Of a stretch of 64,000 bases of DNA, positions 37,201-43,899 are shown piece by piece. The DNA is from Trileptium ribeirensis (lineage: Eukaryota > Nematoda > Enoplea > Enoplida > Thoracostomopsidae), in assembly GCA_030248225.1 (NCBI GenBank), contig JASANE010010160.1, positions 1 to 64,000 of the forward strand. Direction: 5' to 3'. Under the pieces are notes generated by a model. That model searched no databases and was not told where the DNA came from. It saw only the letters and a list, made by a program, of their open reading frames with translations. Each line of letters opens with the position of its first letter. Positions within the stretch are counted from its first letter, which is position 1. The position numbers were made by a program, and so were the translations under genes.

Positions 37201-40200
37201 CGTCTTCGAAATATGACAAATTTCTTTTCCAACCTTTGGGACATTACGATAGTTTAAGGGGGTCCCTTAATTAGGGGGTACATCTCCTTTGAAAAAGTTC
37301 GTCGATTCGTTCGGCACGTATCTTTGTTTTAAAGAAATGAAACATAAAAGGTTTGTCCAAATGCATGAAGCAGTTTAAAAGTTGCATGAAAACCTCTAAA
37401 ATCACATTATTTTTTAATTCGAAGGGGGTGGGTTGTGAAAAAAGCGTGGGGATGCCCAAAAATATTGTCCCTGCATTCTTATATCGATTTCCTACCCAAC
37501 AAAAAACTGCATAAAAATCCATAATGTCCCACCAACTAAAAGAAACAAAGTATTTTGTCAAAATCCATCAAATCGTCCTCGAAATATTACACATTTTACG
37601 GTTTTTCAGTTTTCGCGAGTTGGGAGAATCCCTTCTTAGCGGGTCGATTCTTTTGGCACGTATTAAAGAAATGAAAAAAAGTTTGTCAAAATCTAAGAAG
37701 CAGTTGAAAAGCAGCATGAAAACCTATAAAATGACAGCATTTTTAATTCAAAGAGTGTGGGTTGTGAAAAATGCGTAGGGGATGCCCAAAAATAGTGTCA
37801 GTGCATTCCAACATCCATTTTCTACCTAACAAAAACCATAAACGATTTGTAACGTTATGGTCAAAAATGTGTGACAAACCCAAAACTTGGGACACACATA
37901 CAGACATACGGCAATTACATTATAAGATAGTTTAAAGAGCGGTCCCCCAATTAGGAGGTACACCCCCCTTGCAAAAGTTCGTCGATTCTTTCGGCACGTC
38001 TTAAAGAAATGAAAAATGTTTGTCAAAATCTATGAAGCAGTTGAAAAGTTACAGCATGAAAACCTATAATATGACACTATTTTTTAATTCAAAGGGGTGG
38101 GTTGTGAAAAAGTGTAGGGGATGCCCAAAAATAGTGTCAGTGCATTCCCATATCGATTTCCTACGCAACAAAAACCGCACAAAAATCCATAAACGGGTTT
38201 CAAAAGGTATGGTCAAAAATATGTGACAAATCCAAAACATGGGACACGAACAGACAGACATACGGCAATTACATTATAAGACAGTTTAAAGTGGGGGTCC
38301 CCAATTAGGGGGTACATCCCCTTTGCAAAAGTTCGTCGATACTTTCGGCACGTCTTAAAGAAATGAAACAAAAAAAGTTTGTCAAAATCCATGAAGCAGT
38401 TGAAAAGTTACATCATGAAAACCAATAAAATGACACTATTTTTTAATTCAAAAGAGGGTTGGTTGTGGAAAAAGCGTAGGGAATGCCCAAAAATAGTGTC
38501 ACTGCATTCCCATATTCGATGTCCTATCCAACAAAGTCCCCATAAAAATCCATAAACGGTTTCAAAGGTCATGGTCAAAAATATGTGACAGACCCAAAAC
38601 TTGGGACACACAGACAGACATACGGCAATTACATTATAAGATAGTTTAAAGGGGGGAGGTCCCCCAATTAAGGAGTAGATCCCCTTTGCAAAAGTTCGTC
38701 GATCCTATCGGCACGTCTTAAAGAAACGAAACAAAAAAGGCTGTCAAAATAAATGAAGCAGTTGGAAAGTTACATCGAGCAGTTGAAAATTTTCAGATAC
38801 CTCGACGGGTCAACAATATAACACCTATACTAGAGGTGAACAATACATTGTGAATTTTTATACTATATAATGTAAATCTTATAGGCATCAGTATGTTACT
38901 TATTTTTAATTTTTATTAAAACTTTTAAATTATTATTTATGATTTTGAGTATTTTATGTTGCACGATTTTTGTTTAGCTCCTATCAAAATGTATGCATAA
39001 TCCTTAGGAGACGATTACCCTTGCCAGCAACACAACATAGGATTATCACTGAATTCAGGAATAGCAGGGTTGTTATTTTTAATTTTTATTAAAACTTTTA
39101 AATTATTATTCCTGATTTGGAGTATTTTATGTTGCACCATTTTTGTTCAGCTCCTATCACAATCTCTGCATGATCCTTAGGAGACGATTACCCTTGCCAG
39201 CAACACAACATCACTGAATTCAGGAATAGCAGGGTTGTTACCTGCTTTATTCCGAATTAATGTCTGGTATTTACCTAAGGTAAACTGAACGATAATATTA
39301 TTGCTATCATCGCCATCGTTTTTTATACAATGTATAGTTGGTCGTGCGATTACCATGTTTTGCGTGCAAAACCAGCACAAGCAAACACATCTAGTCCCAG
39401 CATGTTGCTGATTCACGTATTTTAATGTAAGCCCTGCATTCTTTCAACAAGCAACTAACCTCTTCAATCCATGCATATACAGTTAGAATTTGATCAATTT
39501 CATCCTAAAACAGTATAGATGTATTTTAAAACCGAATGACCATTTTCTGTGCGTTAGAAAAATTATTGGTCTCGTCAGAGCTGCTGATTTTTTCTACCTA
39601 CTACATTCCCAAAGACGCATGTGTAAAATAGCTCGCAGTATGCATTTAATTGTGGGCAGCAGCTAATAAAGTTCTGGCCGTGGGTCTACAGTTTCAGTTG
39701 AACGCCTTGTTTTGTCAAGTATTAAAATATTGTTAAAGAATTTTGTTTGTTCTAAGTCAGAAATACTTAAACACAATCGCCGCTTGTGTTCCCTTAAAGC
39801 GTTGATAATTACACTTTTTTGACTAAAGGTAACTTACGTGACGGAGTTAACCTTTAGTAAGATTTCTATTTATTACATTATTTTAACCCTGCTTTTGGAC
39901 ATTTCACGAATGGTGAAATGCGTCACATTGAATACAGCGGCTAATCTGCCGAAGTTCAAAGTTTATATTGCTTTTATTAACAAGATTTTTTCTTCTTGCA
40001 TTATTTTTGAAGGAGCTTTGATAACCTAGGGTCCAATGTTTTTGAAGAGGAACAAAACTATATATGTCTGGAGAGAAGGCATCCTTTTATAGTTTTCATC
40101 TTTTTGCAATTAAGGGTATGATAACTGTCTTGTTATTACTATCTGTGTCTCTCTTTGCAAATTATTTAGGATATGCGTGCAAGAAACTCATATATTTTCG

Positions 40201-40501
40201 AAGTCACAGAGTACAGGCAAAAAATTGCACCGTCATGGCTGGTAGCGATAACTAATTTATCTATAATAGTGACGGAGTTGCTTACCACTTTCAGGATCTG
40301 CATGAACCAAAGTTGCATCGTGACGTTGACAGCATGTGAATCGTTTAGAACAGGTCGCAGTTGTTTAACATAGTTTTTGAACAAGTCATCGTATAATCGT
40401 TTTGCATGACCAATATCACACCGTGTTAGTGTCTTGCTTGCAAGTAGAATTGTTGCAATGGTCCAAATTACAGTCGACCTAACTGCCATGATAGAATGCA
40501 A
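6338..40501 (-). CDS. Nicotinic acetylcholine receptor-like subunit, complete seven-exon gene
   Basis: Exons are 40501-40286, 39504-39460, 29770-29661, 23932-23794, 13176-12765, 10309-9882 and 7273-6338; all splices are GT/AG and the joined frame gives 761 residues. The 45-bp and 110-bp exons match the conserved nAChR gene structure. Residues 1-27 look like a signal peptide. Key positions are loop D Trp84, loop A WRPDILVYN (115-123), the Cys-loop Cys158-Cys172 (13 residues between), loop B Trp179, and loop C IYSCCPEPFVDITY (219-232) with the vicinal cysteines of alpha-type subunits. TM1 is about 242-264, TM2 276-296 with TEK before it (Glu at -1', cation-type filter), TM3 309-331 and TM4 736-753. 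The cytoplasmic loop is very long, about 370 residues, serine/asparagine-rich, and ends in an amphipathic helix before TM4. Probable N-glycosylation sites are Asn53, Asn59 and Asn141. It should act as an acetylcholine-gated or related cation channel subunit. Phe replaces the second loop C tyrosine. The exact subtype is not assigned. Confidence 0.93.
8824..8900 (-). repeat. tRNA-derived SINE-like sequence, copy 2
   Basis: This is the reverse complement of the 5636-5716 sequence with about one mismatch (TGTACATTTTGC versus TGTGCATTTTGC) and the same B box. Sequence outside this core differs, and the foldback arms seen around copy 1 are absent, so the tRNA-like core is the shared unit. It lies in the last intron of the nicotinic receptor gene. 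Confidence 0.55.
9217..9530 (+). mobile_element. Harbinger-like MITE, truncated copy (left half)
   Basis: It starts TGCGCAGTTCACGTTATAAT after a TTA flank and follows the 35819-36292 copy through GCTGTTTGGAACTT, CAGTCAGGGT, CACACCCTTA.CTACCAATTT and GCGCGAATTA to about 9530. There it stops before the right half and has no right terminus. Confidence 0.65.
9882..10309 (-). CDS. nAChR-like exon 6 (TM3 and start of the cytoplasmic loop)
   Basis: The exon encodes KYYMGLIFLIFVAAIVTTG (TM3), then LRLQSRGNIGRPLDPFWRHV and a serine-rich cytoplasmic stretch, residues 308-450. The acceptor is tgttttag|GT and the donor AAG|GTGAGA. Confidence 0.9.
11453..11843. other. Intron 5 stretch, nothing recognised
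   Basis: A GC-richer patch (11470-11640) stands out slightly, but no ORF, terminal repeat or duplicate was found for it in this window. Confidence 0.3.
11885..12082 (+). pseudogene. Transposase fragment, ISXO2-like (IS1595/Merlin type) N-terminus
   Basis: One frame reads VFRNEVLSLIDDNEKAIRWM...ANSMQWCKSC, resembling the N-terminal helix and first zinc-ribbon half of ISXO2-like transposases spread in animal genomes. A different frame continues KKKNCWTWKCQTR, resembling the second half (W-x-C), so a frameshift lies between, near 12010-12030. The catalytic domain is not seen. It lies antisense in intron 5 of the nicotinic gene. A pyrimidine-rich acceptor-like tract (cttcttccag) precedes it at 11884. 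Confidence 0.4.
12765..13176 (-). CDS. nAChR-like exon 5 (loops B and C, TM1, TM2)
   Basis: The exon encodes residues 171-307 plus one base: RCSMMFASWTYD (loop B), YSCCPEPFVDITY (loop C), TM1 (YYTLNLIIPSILITIVTMVG), an extended TM1-TM2 linker (HSSTGENTEK) and TM2 (VSLGVTALLSLAIILLMVAD). The acceptor is tgttcacag and the donor ATTG|GTGAGA. Confidence 0.94.
13629..13790 (+). repeat. GGCCGGC-ended MITE-like repeat, copy 1
   Basis: The segment begins GTCGGCCGGCGACTA and ends GTTCGTTCGGCCGGCC. Its 3' half (TGGTCAGCAGTTATG...TTCGTTCGGCCGGCC) matches the reverse complement of 54820-54960. It lies in intron 4. Confidence 0.45.
14050..14240 (+). repeat. Dispersed repeat, copy 1
   Basis: The core around CGAACAAATACG...CATTCACGA, CCGTATCACAATAAGAGAAGC-like and TTGGCAG...CGTCCATT matches the reverse complement of 54380-54590. 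ORFs here on both strands are incidental. Confidence 0.45.
15083..15556 (-). mobile_element. Harbinger-like MITE, full copy of about 474 bp
   Basis: The ends are inverted repeats (GGCGGCGTTCACGTTATAAT on the left, ATTATAACGTGAACGCCGCA on the right) and the flanks are TAC/TAA. In reverse complement it is collinear with 35819-36292, including GCTGTTTGGAACTTTT, CAGTCAGAGTGACAC and TTAGCTACCAATTT. It carries no coding sequence. It lies in intron 4. Confidence 0.75.
15813..16933 (+). pseudogene. pogo/Tigger-type (DDE_1) transposase relic
   Basis: The pieces occur in the family's order across several frames: ILVFYVDDTWVTIV (normally N-x-DETG), MIIFKSKKI, LGGNSSR (normally D-G-H-S-S-H), IPSHTSNIVQLLDVGVF (normally LPPHTTH-LQPLDVGVF) and SAFRKTGIYLFHLGSV (normally AFR-TGI-PF), then a non-conserved acidic tail. 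The second catalytic aspartate is replaced by Gly and stops interrupt the frame, so it is dead. It lies antisense in intron 4. Confidence 0.7.
17450..20060. other. Intron 4 stretch, mostly unassigned
   Basis: A short clustered motif GTGTCGACCT occurs at about 17880-17990 (two near-exact copies plus variants). Plus-strand ORFs 18497-18778 and 18762-18959 are not recognised. The segment just before 20081 may be the 5' part of the LINE that follows, but no endonuclease motif is readable before about 20081. Confidence 0.35.
21140..21440 (+). pseudogene. LINE A reverse transcriptase, palm start
   Basis: The reading runs through HNKGKRNLISNYARINLLCI to TNNGK, meets a single in-frame TAA, then continues VDIMYLDFSKAFDSVYHAKL in the same frame. 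Only one stop codon breaks an otherwise long RT segment here. Confidence 0.7.
21700..22560 (+). mobile_element. CR1-like LINE fragment (LINE B), nested in LINE A
   Basis: It reads HCYVDEIQIYTNFSD (the YADD box, decayed), then ILGVYLDRTLSTRNHIANIS, CRIDYCNSLYYGLSNVQLERL, GHVTPIMRDLHLLPI and finally SLRRDELMMKEFNNT. This order is that of the RT thumb and C-terminus of CR1-type LINEs. LINE A sequence resumes after it (about 22680), so this younger element inserted into LINE A. Confidence 0.68.
22784..23035 (+). pseudogene. LINE A C-terminal fragment
   Basis: The frame TQYLGIELNSNLKFSGHMN...FVRPILEYCNKFWNPY...RIEGVQ matches the conserved post-palm region of LINE reverse transcriptases (LEYCS.VWSP...LE.VQ). 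Confidence 0.65.
23794..23932 (-). CDS. nAChR-like exon 4 (first Cys-loop cysteine)
   Basis: The exon encodes residues 124-170, including VVINYTGSMVCFRANIIKI and the Cys-loop start CSLDMTYFPFDMQ. The acceptor is gggatttag|T and the donor CAG|GTAAAA. The Cys-loop is completed by the second codon of the next exon. Confidence 0.92.
24000..25972. other. Intron 3 stretch before the hAT element, nothing recognised
   Basis: AT-rich sequence without duplicates or terminal repeats in the window. The minus-strand ORF 24783-25067 is hydrophobic but carries no motif. Confidence 0.4.
25973..25980. repeat. Target site duplication, left (hAT)
   Basis: ACTACAGG, identical to 29022-29029. Eight bp is the hAT superfamily size. 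Confidence 0.9.
25981..29021 (+). mobile_element. Complete hAT transposon, structurally intact
   Basis: Both ends carry a terminal inverted repeat, CAGGGGCGCCCGCAG at the left and (reverse complement) CAAGGGCGCCCGCAG at the right, with one mismatch in 15. A perfect 8-bp target duplication, ACTACAGG, lies at 25973-25980 and 29022-29029. The length is 3041 bp, with one uninterrupted transposase gene inside. Perfect target duplications and an open frame point to a recent insertion. It sits in intron 3 of the nicotinic gene, antisense. Confidence 0.93.
26409..28736 (+). CDS. hAT-family transposase (ZMYM1/THAP12-like lineage), 775 aa
   Basis: A single exon, ATG to TGA. After a Ser/Pro-rich leader (1-60) comes a TTF-type zinc-finger region (about 90-190, with GALCTRCVVFP and KKHVASAWH), then a DUF4371-like RNase-H-fold core. 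Candidate catalytic residues are Asp304 in FAILADETAD, Asp373 in GQGYDGCSAM and Glu712 in CTVERSFS. Other family marks are AFVHCASHRLNLVV and LSETRWSEKY. The C-terminal hAT dimerisation region is LHILLILPATTCTVERSFSTL...RLSGLCML. It catalyses cut-and-paste transposition of the flanking inverted repeats. The length is usual for the family. All catalytic positions and the frame are intact, so it could be active. Host-gene transcription runs on the opposite strand. Confidence 0.93.
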   Translation: MDIRKYLAKHDDPDDSPRSKVQKTSATSSQQSQPSTSADSLAADADSNPAPPSSRASEDDQPPDPYDIGMFIQRGTIDNDTKHRLLTNPFRPPTGYNFKADAVGTRTFRHAWLAQYAPWLAYSPHLKGALCTRCVVFPQPVIRGLQGAFITTPFTKYKDFNEQAKKHVASAWHKGSQEDAENFCRAHIDGSKDVVSQLDSSVKRRIEENRQKLFPIISTIVFCGTHDIALRGKESSGGNVRDLYDFRVEAGDQLLKDHLESAPANARYTSHRTQNELIELCEKRIQKDIVASANDSVGFAILADETADISEKEQLSIGLRFVQQTGDEYTVREEFIGFVVLERMTAQAISAAILEHCRNVELDLTKLLGQGYDGCSAMAGKEAGVQARIREIYPKAAFVHCASHRLNLVVNDLNAVPDIRNSVGTIKSVIKFFRDSPMRRATIPNVPLLSETRWSEKYKSIRMFYEKFGDIMGQLDDFATTASGKTRQDAHQLSCSCSNSSFLFCLVTMAKYSALLEPVTQSLQSVQMNLINVQLHIQELLNIFDEHRRNAENRFREDILAKATEIADRLNLTLQLPRQCGRQQHRSNTGAATIEDYFRQNMYIPYLDSLISSLQARFSSASGPQRHLFNLQPSAMNKLSRNDFKQTVREIHHLYDIDNFEIEASGWYDFWQGKDGNNFSIPELLTYTKFYPAIRQALHILLILPATTCTVERSFSTLRRVKTWLRSTMGEERLSGLCMLSVHRGRVNTKKIEFINGVIDLFATDRRRLQFLFQE
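29022..29029. repeat. Target site duplication, right (hAT)
   Basis: ACTACAGG, identical to 25973-25980. Confidence 0.9.
29030..29660. other. Intron 3 stretch between the hAT element and exon 3, nothing recognised
   Basis: AT-rich, no ORF of note, no duplicate elsewhere in the window. Confidence 0.4.
29661..29770 (-). CDS. nAChR-like exon 3 (110 bp, loop A)
   Basis: The exon encodes YWRDEFLTWEPEEYGG... to WRPDILVYN, residues 88-123, and ends two bases into codon 124. The acceptor is ttatttgtag and the donor AATAA|GTAAGT. The 110-bp size is again the conserved one. Confidence 0.92.
30958..31092. repeat. Low-complexity TA/CA-rich tract
   Basis: Runs of TATA, ACATA and CATACATA (for example TACATAAACATAAACACATA) in an interrupted microsatellite. 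The ORF on the minus strand here is an artefact of the repeat. Confidence 0.6.
31400..32660 (-). pseudogene. Cluster of unrecognised minus-strand ORFs beside the Polinton-like block
   Basis: Successive coding-like pieces occur at 32657-32472, 32373-32047 (starts with a hydrophobic N-terminal helix), 32122-31901, 31847-31700 (Gln/Lys-rich, EEKLIKLQQQRQ) and about 31560-31400. The 32373 and 32122 frames overlap as if one ORF were frameshifted near 32100. None matches a family I can name. Strand and position agree with the polymerase fragment at 32930-35297, so they may be other genes of the same decayed element. Confidence 0.3.
32930..33080 (-). pseudogene. PolB exonuclease-region fragment
   Basis: One frame reads RFNDMALIPQQLFYSLL followed by NEDYMPAQ, resembling the F-x-x-x-x-LPP-x-x-FYS-L...DEDY-HAQ segment of Polinton-type DNA polymerases. 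A stop follows at once. Confidence 0.5.
33366..33623 (-). pseudogene. Endonuclease VII-like zinc region and exonuclease start
   Basis: RDHCHLCGRYREAAHLKCNI matches the D-H-C/D-H-x-x-G-x-Y-R-G-x-A-H-x-x-C-N signature of recombination endonuclease VII domains fused to PolB. It is followed by NLRKYDRYLIMQE, the family's N-L-x-x-Y-D-x-H-L-I-M-x-E motif with Arg in place of His, then ISCIAKGMEYY. Confidence 0.62.
34136..34500 (-). pseudogene. Polinton-like protein, conserved region before the endonuclease domain
   Basis: One frame has FIWSVLAALQP (usual form CF-W-LAALHP) near 34430-34400. After a stop, another has SIAINVYGLEDGDIYTL and RDHYCLVCNLDAIF, resembling the conserved NVYG-ED...HYCLIK-L segment of this family. 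Confidence 0.55.
35052..35297 (-). pseudogene. C2H2 zinc-finger N-terminus of the Polinton-like protein
   Basis: It starts MALLCNRCNIEFSR. A second finger has C-x2-C-x12-H-x6-H spacing (residues about 33-56). Such fingers begin many PolB/endonuclease VII ORFs in animal genomes. The frame leaves the homologous region after about residue 60. Confidence 0.5.
35535..36330. repeat. Minisatellite, about 39-bp period, split by a MITE
   Basis: At least seven degenerate units share CCCTTACGGGTGTG followed by a TTCTTAGTCGAAAAT-like segment (35535-35815). One more partial unit (AAGTGTGTTTTCTAGTCGATA) appears at 36298, right after the MITE, so the MITE inserted into the array. Units are too diverged and unspaced to be a CRISPR. 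Confidence 0.6.
35819..36292 (+). mobile_element. Harbinger-like MITE, full copy of about 474 bp
   Basis: The termini TGCGGTGTTCACATTATAAT and (reverse) TGCAGCGTTCACGTTATAAT are flanked by CTA on both sides, a 3-bp target duplication of the T-W-A type seen with PIF/Harbinger elements. It is non-coding. It is collinear with 15083-15556 and, over its left part, with 9217-9530. Confidence 0.75.
37250..38790. repeat. Tandem repeat of about 335-363 bp, five units
   Basis: The anchor GTTCGTCGAT (or GGTCGATTC in the second unit) recurs at 37297, 37642, 37977, 38331 and 38694. Each unit carries AAAGAAATGAAA, TGTCAAAATC-ATGAAGCAGTT, a TTTTTAATTCAAAG-GGTGGGTTGTG block, GGGATGCCCAAAAATA and, in later units, ACAGACATACGGCAATTACATTATAAGA. 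ORFs on either strand are products of the repeat. Confidence 0.75.
38900..39239. repeat. Direct tandem duplication, about 173-bp period
   Basis: The two units run from TATTTTTAATTTTTATTAAA to AGGAATAGCAGGGTTGTTA, with TAGGAGACGATTACCCTTGC at 39005 and 39178. Identity is high, with one short indel (TAGGATT present only in unit 1). Confidence 0.8.
39460..39504 (-). CDS. nAChR-like exon 2 (45 bp, loop D)
   Basis: The exon encodes DEIDQILTVYAWIEE, residues 73-87, with the loop D tryptophan at 84. The acceptor is ctgttttag|GAT and the donor GAG|GTTAGT. The 45-bp length is the conserved size of this exon in nicotinic receptor genes. Confidence 0.9.
40286..40501 (-). CDS. nAChR-like exon 1 (signal peptide, N-terminal helix)
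   Basis: This exon encodes residues 1-72, starting MHSIMAVRS with a hydrophobic signal peptide, then AKRLYDDLFKNYVKQLRPV and MQLWFMQILKV, the typical start of a nicotinic subunit. The donor is GTG|GTAAGC. Met5 is an alternative start. No promoter motif was recognised upstream. Confidence 0.9.
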
Positions 40502-43140
40502 TTGTTGTGTTTCGTTTGACTTTTGAGCACGTTCTTGATATTGGTTAAGGTGTAGTTAAATATAAATTTGACAAAATTATATAGGCATAAGTATATATAC
40601 TTTATTAAGTTGTCCTGAAAGGTTATCTCGATATACAGACAATAGATATTTATGATTATGTATAAAATCGAATTTGAATTCCCGCTCAGCTTCGCATTGG
40701 TAAGTATATATTTAAAATGTTTGACAATATTCATCAACACAACGTATCATAACTGCAGATGTACACTACGTATGACTAGTTATGTATCAGTTCTATTCAA
40801 AGTTATCATGTAAAAAGCTGAAATACTAAAGCGTAACTGCATAACTGGGTTCATGGACATTCAGGAATAACGTATGCCCGAGGTCAAGCTAAAAGGGTGT
40901 TATCTGTTTTTATTTTTTTTGATAACGCTGAAGTGAAAATGGGGAAAGATTCCTAACCAAGCTTGGATGTATGCATAAGTTAATGTCACTTTTCCAACAA
41001 AACATGTTAATTGAAGTTAAAAGGGAGAGAAGTTGTAACAGGAACAACCTTATGAGGATATATGGCTTTAGCCCCAATTTAGACTTAGTGGTTTTCCATA
41101 GCACGCTTTACCAATACGGTGCCTTGCGTTACTGCCTTAGTTTAGACTTTGGTGTATCAAGACCGGAATATCCTGCGCTTTAATTAAGCCCCTTAACTTA
41201 GCTCCAGCACAAGAACATTTTGTAGCAGCACACGCAATGATACATCATGTAGCTTTAGCAAATTACGATGGTCTACTTGCTAGTTAAACTCAGCTTACCT
41301 GCACTGATGTGTAACCATAATGGTAGCTATGCAGTTCTCCGGTACCAGTCGCCAAGCAAGCTTCACAACTCGCGTTCAATACTCAGTTAACTTCTGCTGT
41401 TTGCTAATTTAACATTCAATGGCTGTTAACGAGTTAATGGAATGCAAATAAAAAGCAGCTGACCGATTCTATACAAACTTGGAACCAAATTTGAGTGAAA
41501 CATGCGACCATTGGGTTCAAAATTTTTGAAATTATATATGTTTTGCAAGTCGCCTCTCCTATGGATCTCGTAGGTTTGAACATGTGTAATGTTAGGGGTT
41601 TATTTTATATTTAGTAACACTTATAACGCGAGTTCTTAGGTTATAGTTGTTTGTGCCTTCATATATCATAGGTCATATCGATCAGTTAAAACAGAATGTA
41701 TTATGATTAAAAACTGGCTCAAAGTGGTTAATGTTTACTGACTGAACATACATAAAACCAAATTTAAAATCATATTGCAATTAAGTTTCCTTGTCAATTT
41801 ACGACACTTGCAGCTGTTGCACATAAAATCTCACACAGCATAGCTGTGAAAACTGAATTTAGCTCTTATCCACGAACCACTCGAAGAAGATAGAAACGAT
41901 TTCGTAATCAGGAATGTCTGTTTGCTAAAAATTCATCTGTTTACCTTTTCCATTTACAAACTATTGTTGTAGAGACGTAAGTTTACTGCTCGTTTTAGTT
42001 TCTGCCTTAATTCAGCGATCAGATTCTATGAGTGAATAAACACGTATATATTTGCAAGTAAATCGAAGAGCTGAATAGTAGCGTCTACATTTTGACCCAC
42101 ATGGCAAATCAATTGTAGAACTCGTTATACAACGTTGTATGCCAACAGTAAGGAGAGGTGTTCAGAGCTATAACAATATTACCATGGTAAAACTCGACCA
42201 TGGACCGACGACACTTCCTAAAATACACAGCTTATACAAAATTATTGTAGTAACGTAGGTTTGGTTAACATTATGGATAATTATACAATTCAGGTCCTCA
42301 GATATCAAACTAAAATATAAATATTATACTGGACAATATGTTAGTAAACGCAGTAACTTATGTATTTTCTAAATTATATCTACATGTCATGCATACAAAA
42401 TGAAGGAGTAGGGTAAAAATGTGCGACTGTATCTCTGCAAAAACGTATCAGATATAATTAATATCTGAGCAATATGTTTGTTTGTATCTCTGCAGAAACA
42501 TAACTATTATATAGTACAACGCCGCTTTGCGGTACTAACACCGTGTTTGCAGTTTAAAAATTCTTAAAATATGTGAAATGAACATAAGGGTGTCTTAAGC
42601 TATCATGGTATTATAGGCTCTGTTAACATTGCGTCCAATGCGCTCCGATTTAGTTTGATACGACTCTATATTATACGGCCAAAATTCTGCACCTACCGTG
42701 TACGGTTTTATTCTGTCTGTATTTTTGATACCGCATCAACCGTTTCGGATCCTACGACATTGCGTTCGAATTACAAGTTCAAATTAAAACACTCCATTGC
42801 ATAGAACCTACTGTAAATGTAATAGGTGTCAACCATGCTTGAGCACTTATGAGTTAAAAGAATAAATAAGTATGTTGCTGAAATGAAAATGCACGCTATC
42901 GGTTGTACATTGTCTATAAGCTAAACATTTGGTGGAGTCTTCGGTCAAGCGTGTGAAAATAAAGCACATAGCACACGGACCGAAAGCGCATGAGCGCGTG
43001 ATGGCATGCGATTGTGCATACATAATTTATTAACGGATTATAATTTTGGTTTCTCATGGGAAATACCATGATCGTCGTATAAAAGAAAGCTGGCTTGCAA
43101 GCGATTTCGTTGCGATTAAATTTGTATATATCATACTAGC
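40502..43140. other. Upstream flank of the nAChR-like gene, nothing recognised
   Basis: The promoter and 5' UTR must lie here, but no TATA box, trans-splice acceptor or conserved block can be assigned. ORFs such as 40971-41183 have no motif. Confidence 0.35.
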
Positions 43141-43144
43141 AGAC

Positions 43145-43455
43145 TGCTTTTACCAAATTGTCATATCTAACTGTATTCAAAGTTCCATTGCCCATCAAGC
43201 GCACTCAAACAACCATCGGAAAATGCGCACAATAGAATCCAAAAGCGGAATCATTAATATTTTTGTGCGTTATAAGCTCCATTGCATGATTTGTGGAGTT
43301 GAAAAATATGCACCATAACTACAACACTTTTATTAAGTTGTCATATCTAACTGCTTATGTAGTTCCAACGTCCAATGCTACGCGTTTGAGCCCCAATGAC
43401 TGCCGGATATTGCGCACTATAGAATTCAAAAACGGAAATATGAATATTACAGATG
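43145..43455. repeat. Two adjacent copies of a dispersed repeat of about 120 bp
   Basis: The units near 43153-43265 and 43330-43450 share ATTGTCATATCTAACTG, AGTTCCA, the GCGCACTATAGAAT-AAAAGCGGAA block and AT(A/T)AATATT. A third, more diverged copy is at 45395-45525. Confidence 0.55.
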
Positions 43456-43525
43456 GAAACGGATCACTAACGTTACCCGGAGAGGTTGCGACACGTGTCC
43501 AGAGTCACCCGCGGCGCTAATATCT

Positions 43526-43899
43526 GCCAACGTTCACTATATGCTCTCTTGGACAACATATCACTTCTGATGGTATTTTACGATGGTACACATAAGTAGC
43601 GCAATGTCGGTAATGGAATGGTGCAGACTACTCCATAAAACTTTTTCAAAAGTTGCATGGTCTGTGTTACACTAAGCTACTAGTTAGCACCTTATGTAAT
43701 GTGCTTGTGTATTCTGTGCTTGACTTTCTCAGTGAAAAAGAACTGTTAGATTTTGACACTATAGATAAGTTAATAGCGTCTCATACACCACCTGTTCTAT
43801 TATACAGTGTAGGTATGTACTGCATGCCACTGGATGGTATAGCTAAGACTATTGGCGGGAAAAACGTCTGATGGATCTTTTATAACGCAAACACCGCAT
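43526..43899. mobile_element. Possible divergent MITE related to the Harbinger-like family
   Basis: The right end TTATAACGCAAACACCGCA followed by TAA closely resembles the family terminus. The left end TGCCAACGTTCACTATATGC is weaker. The interior is diverged, so the full extent is uncertain. Confidence 0.4.

Noticed and set aside
39177..39416. 79-codon minus-strand ORF next to nAChR exon 2
   Set aside because: It overlaps the 173-bp duplication, lies in a different frame from exon 2 and shows no receptor sequence.
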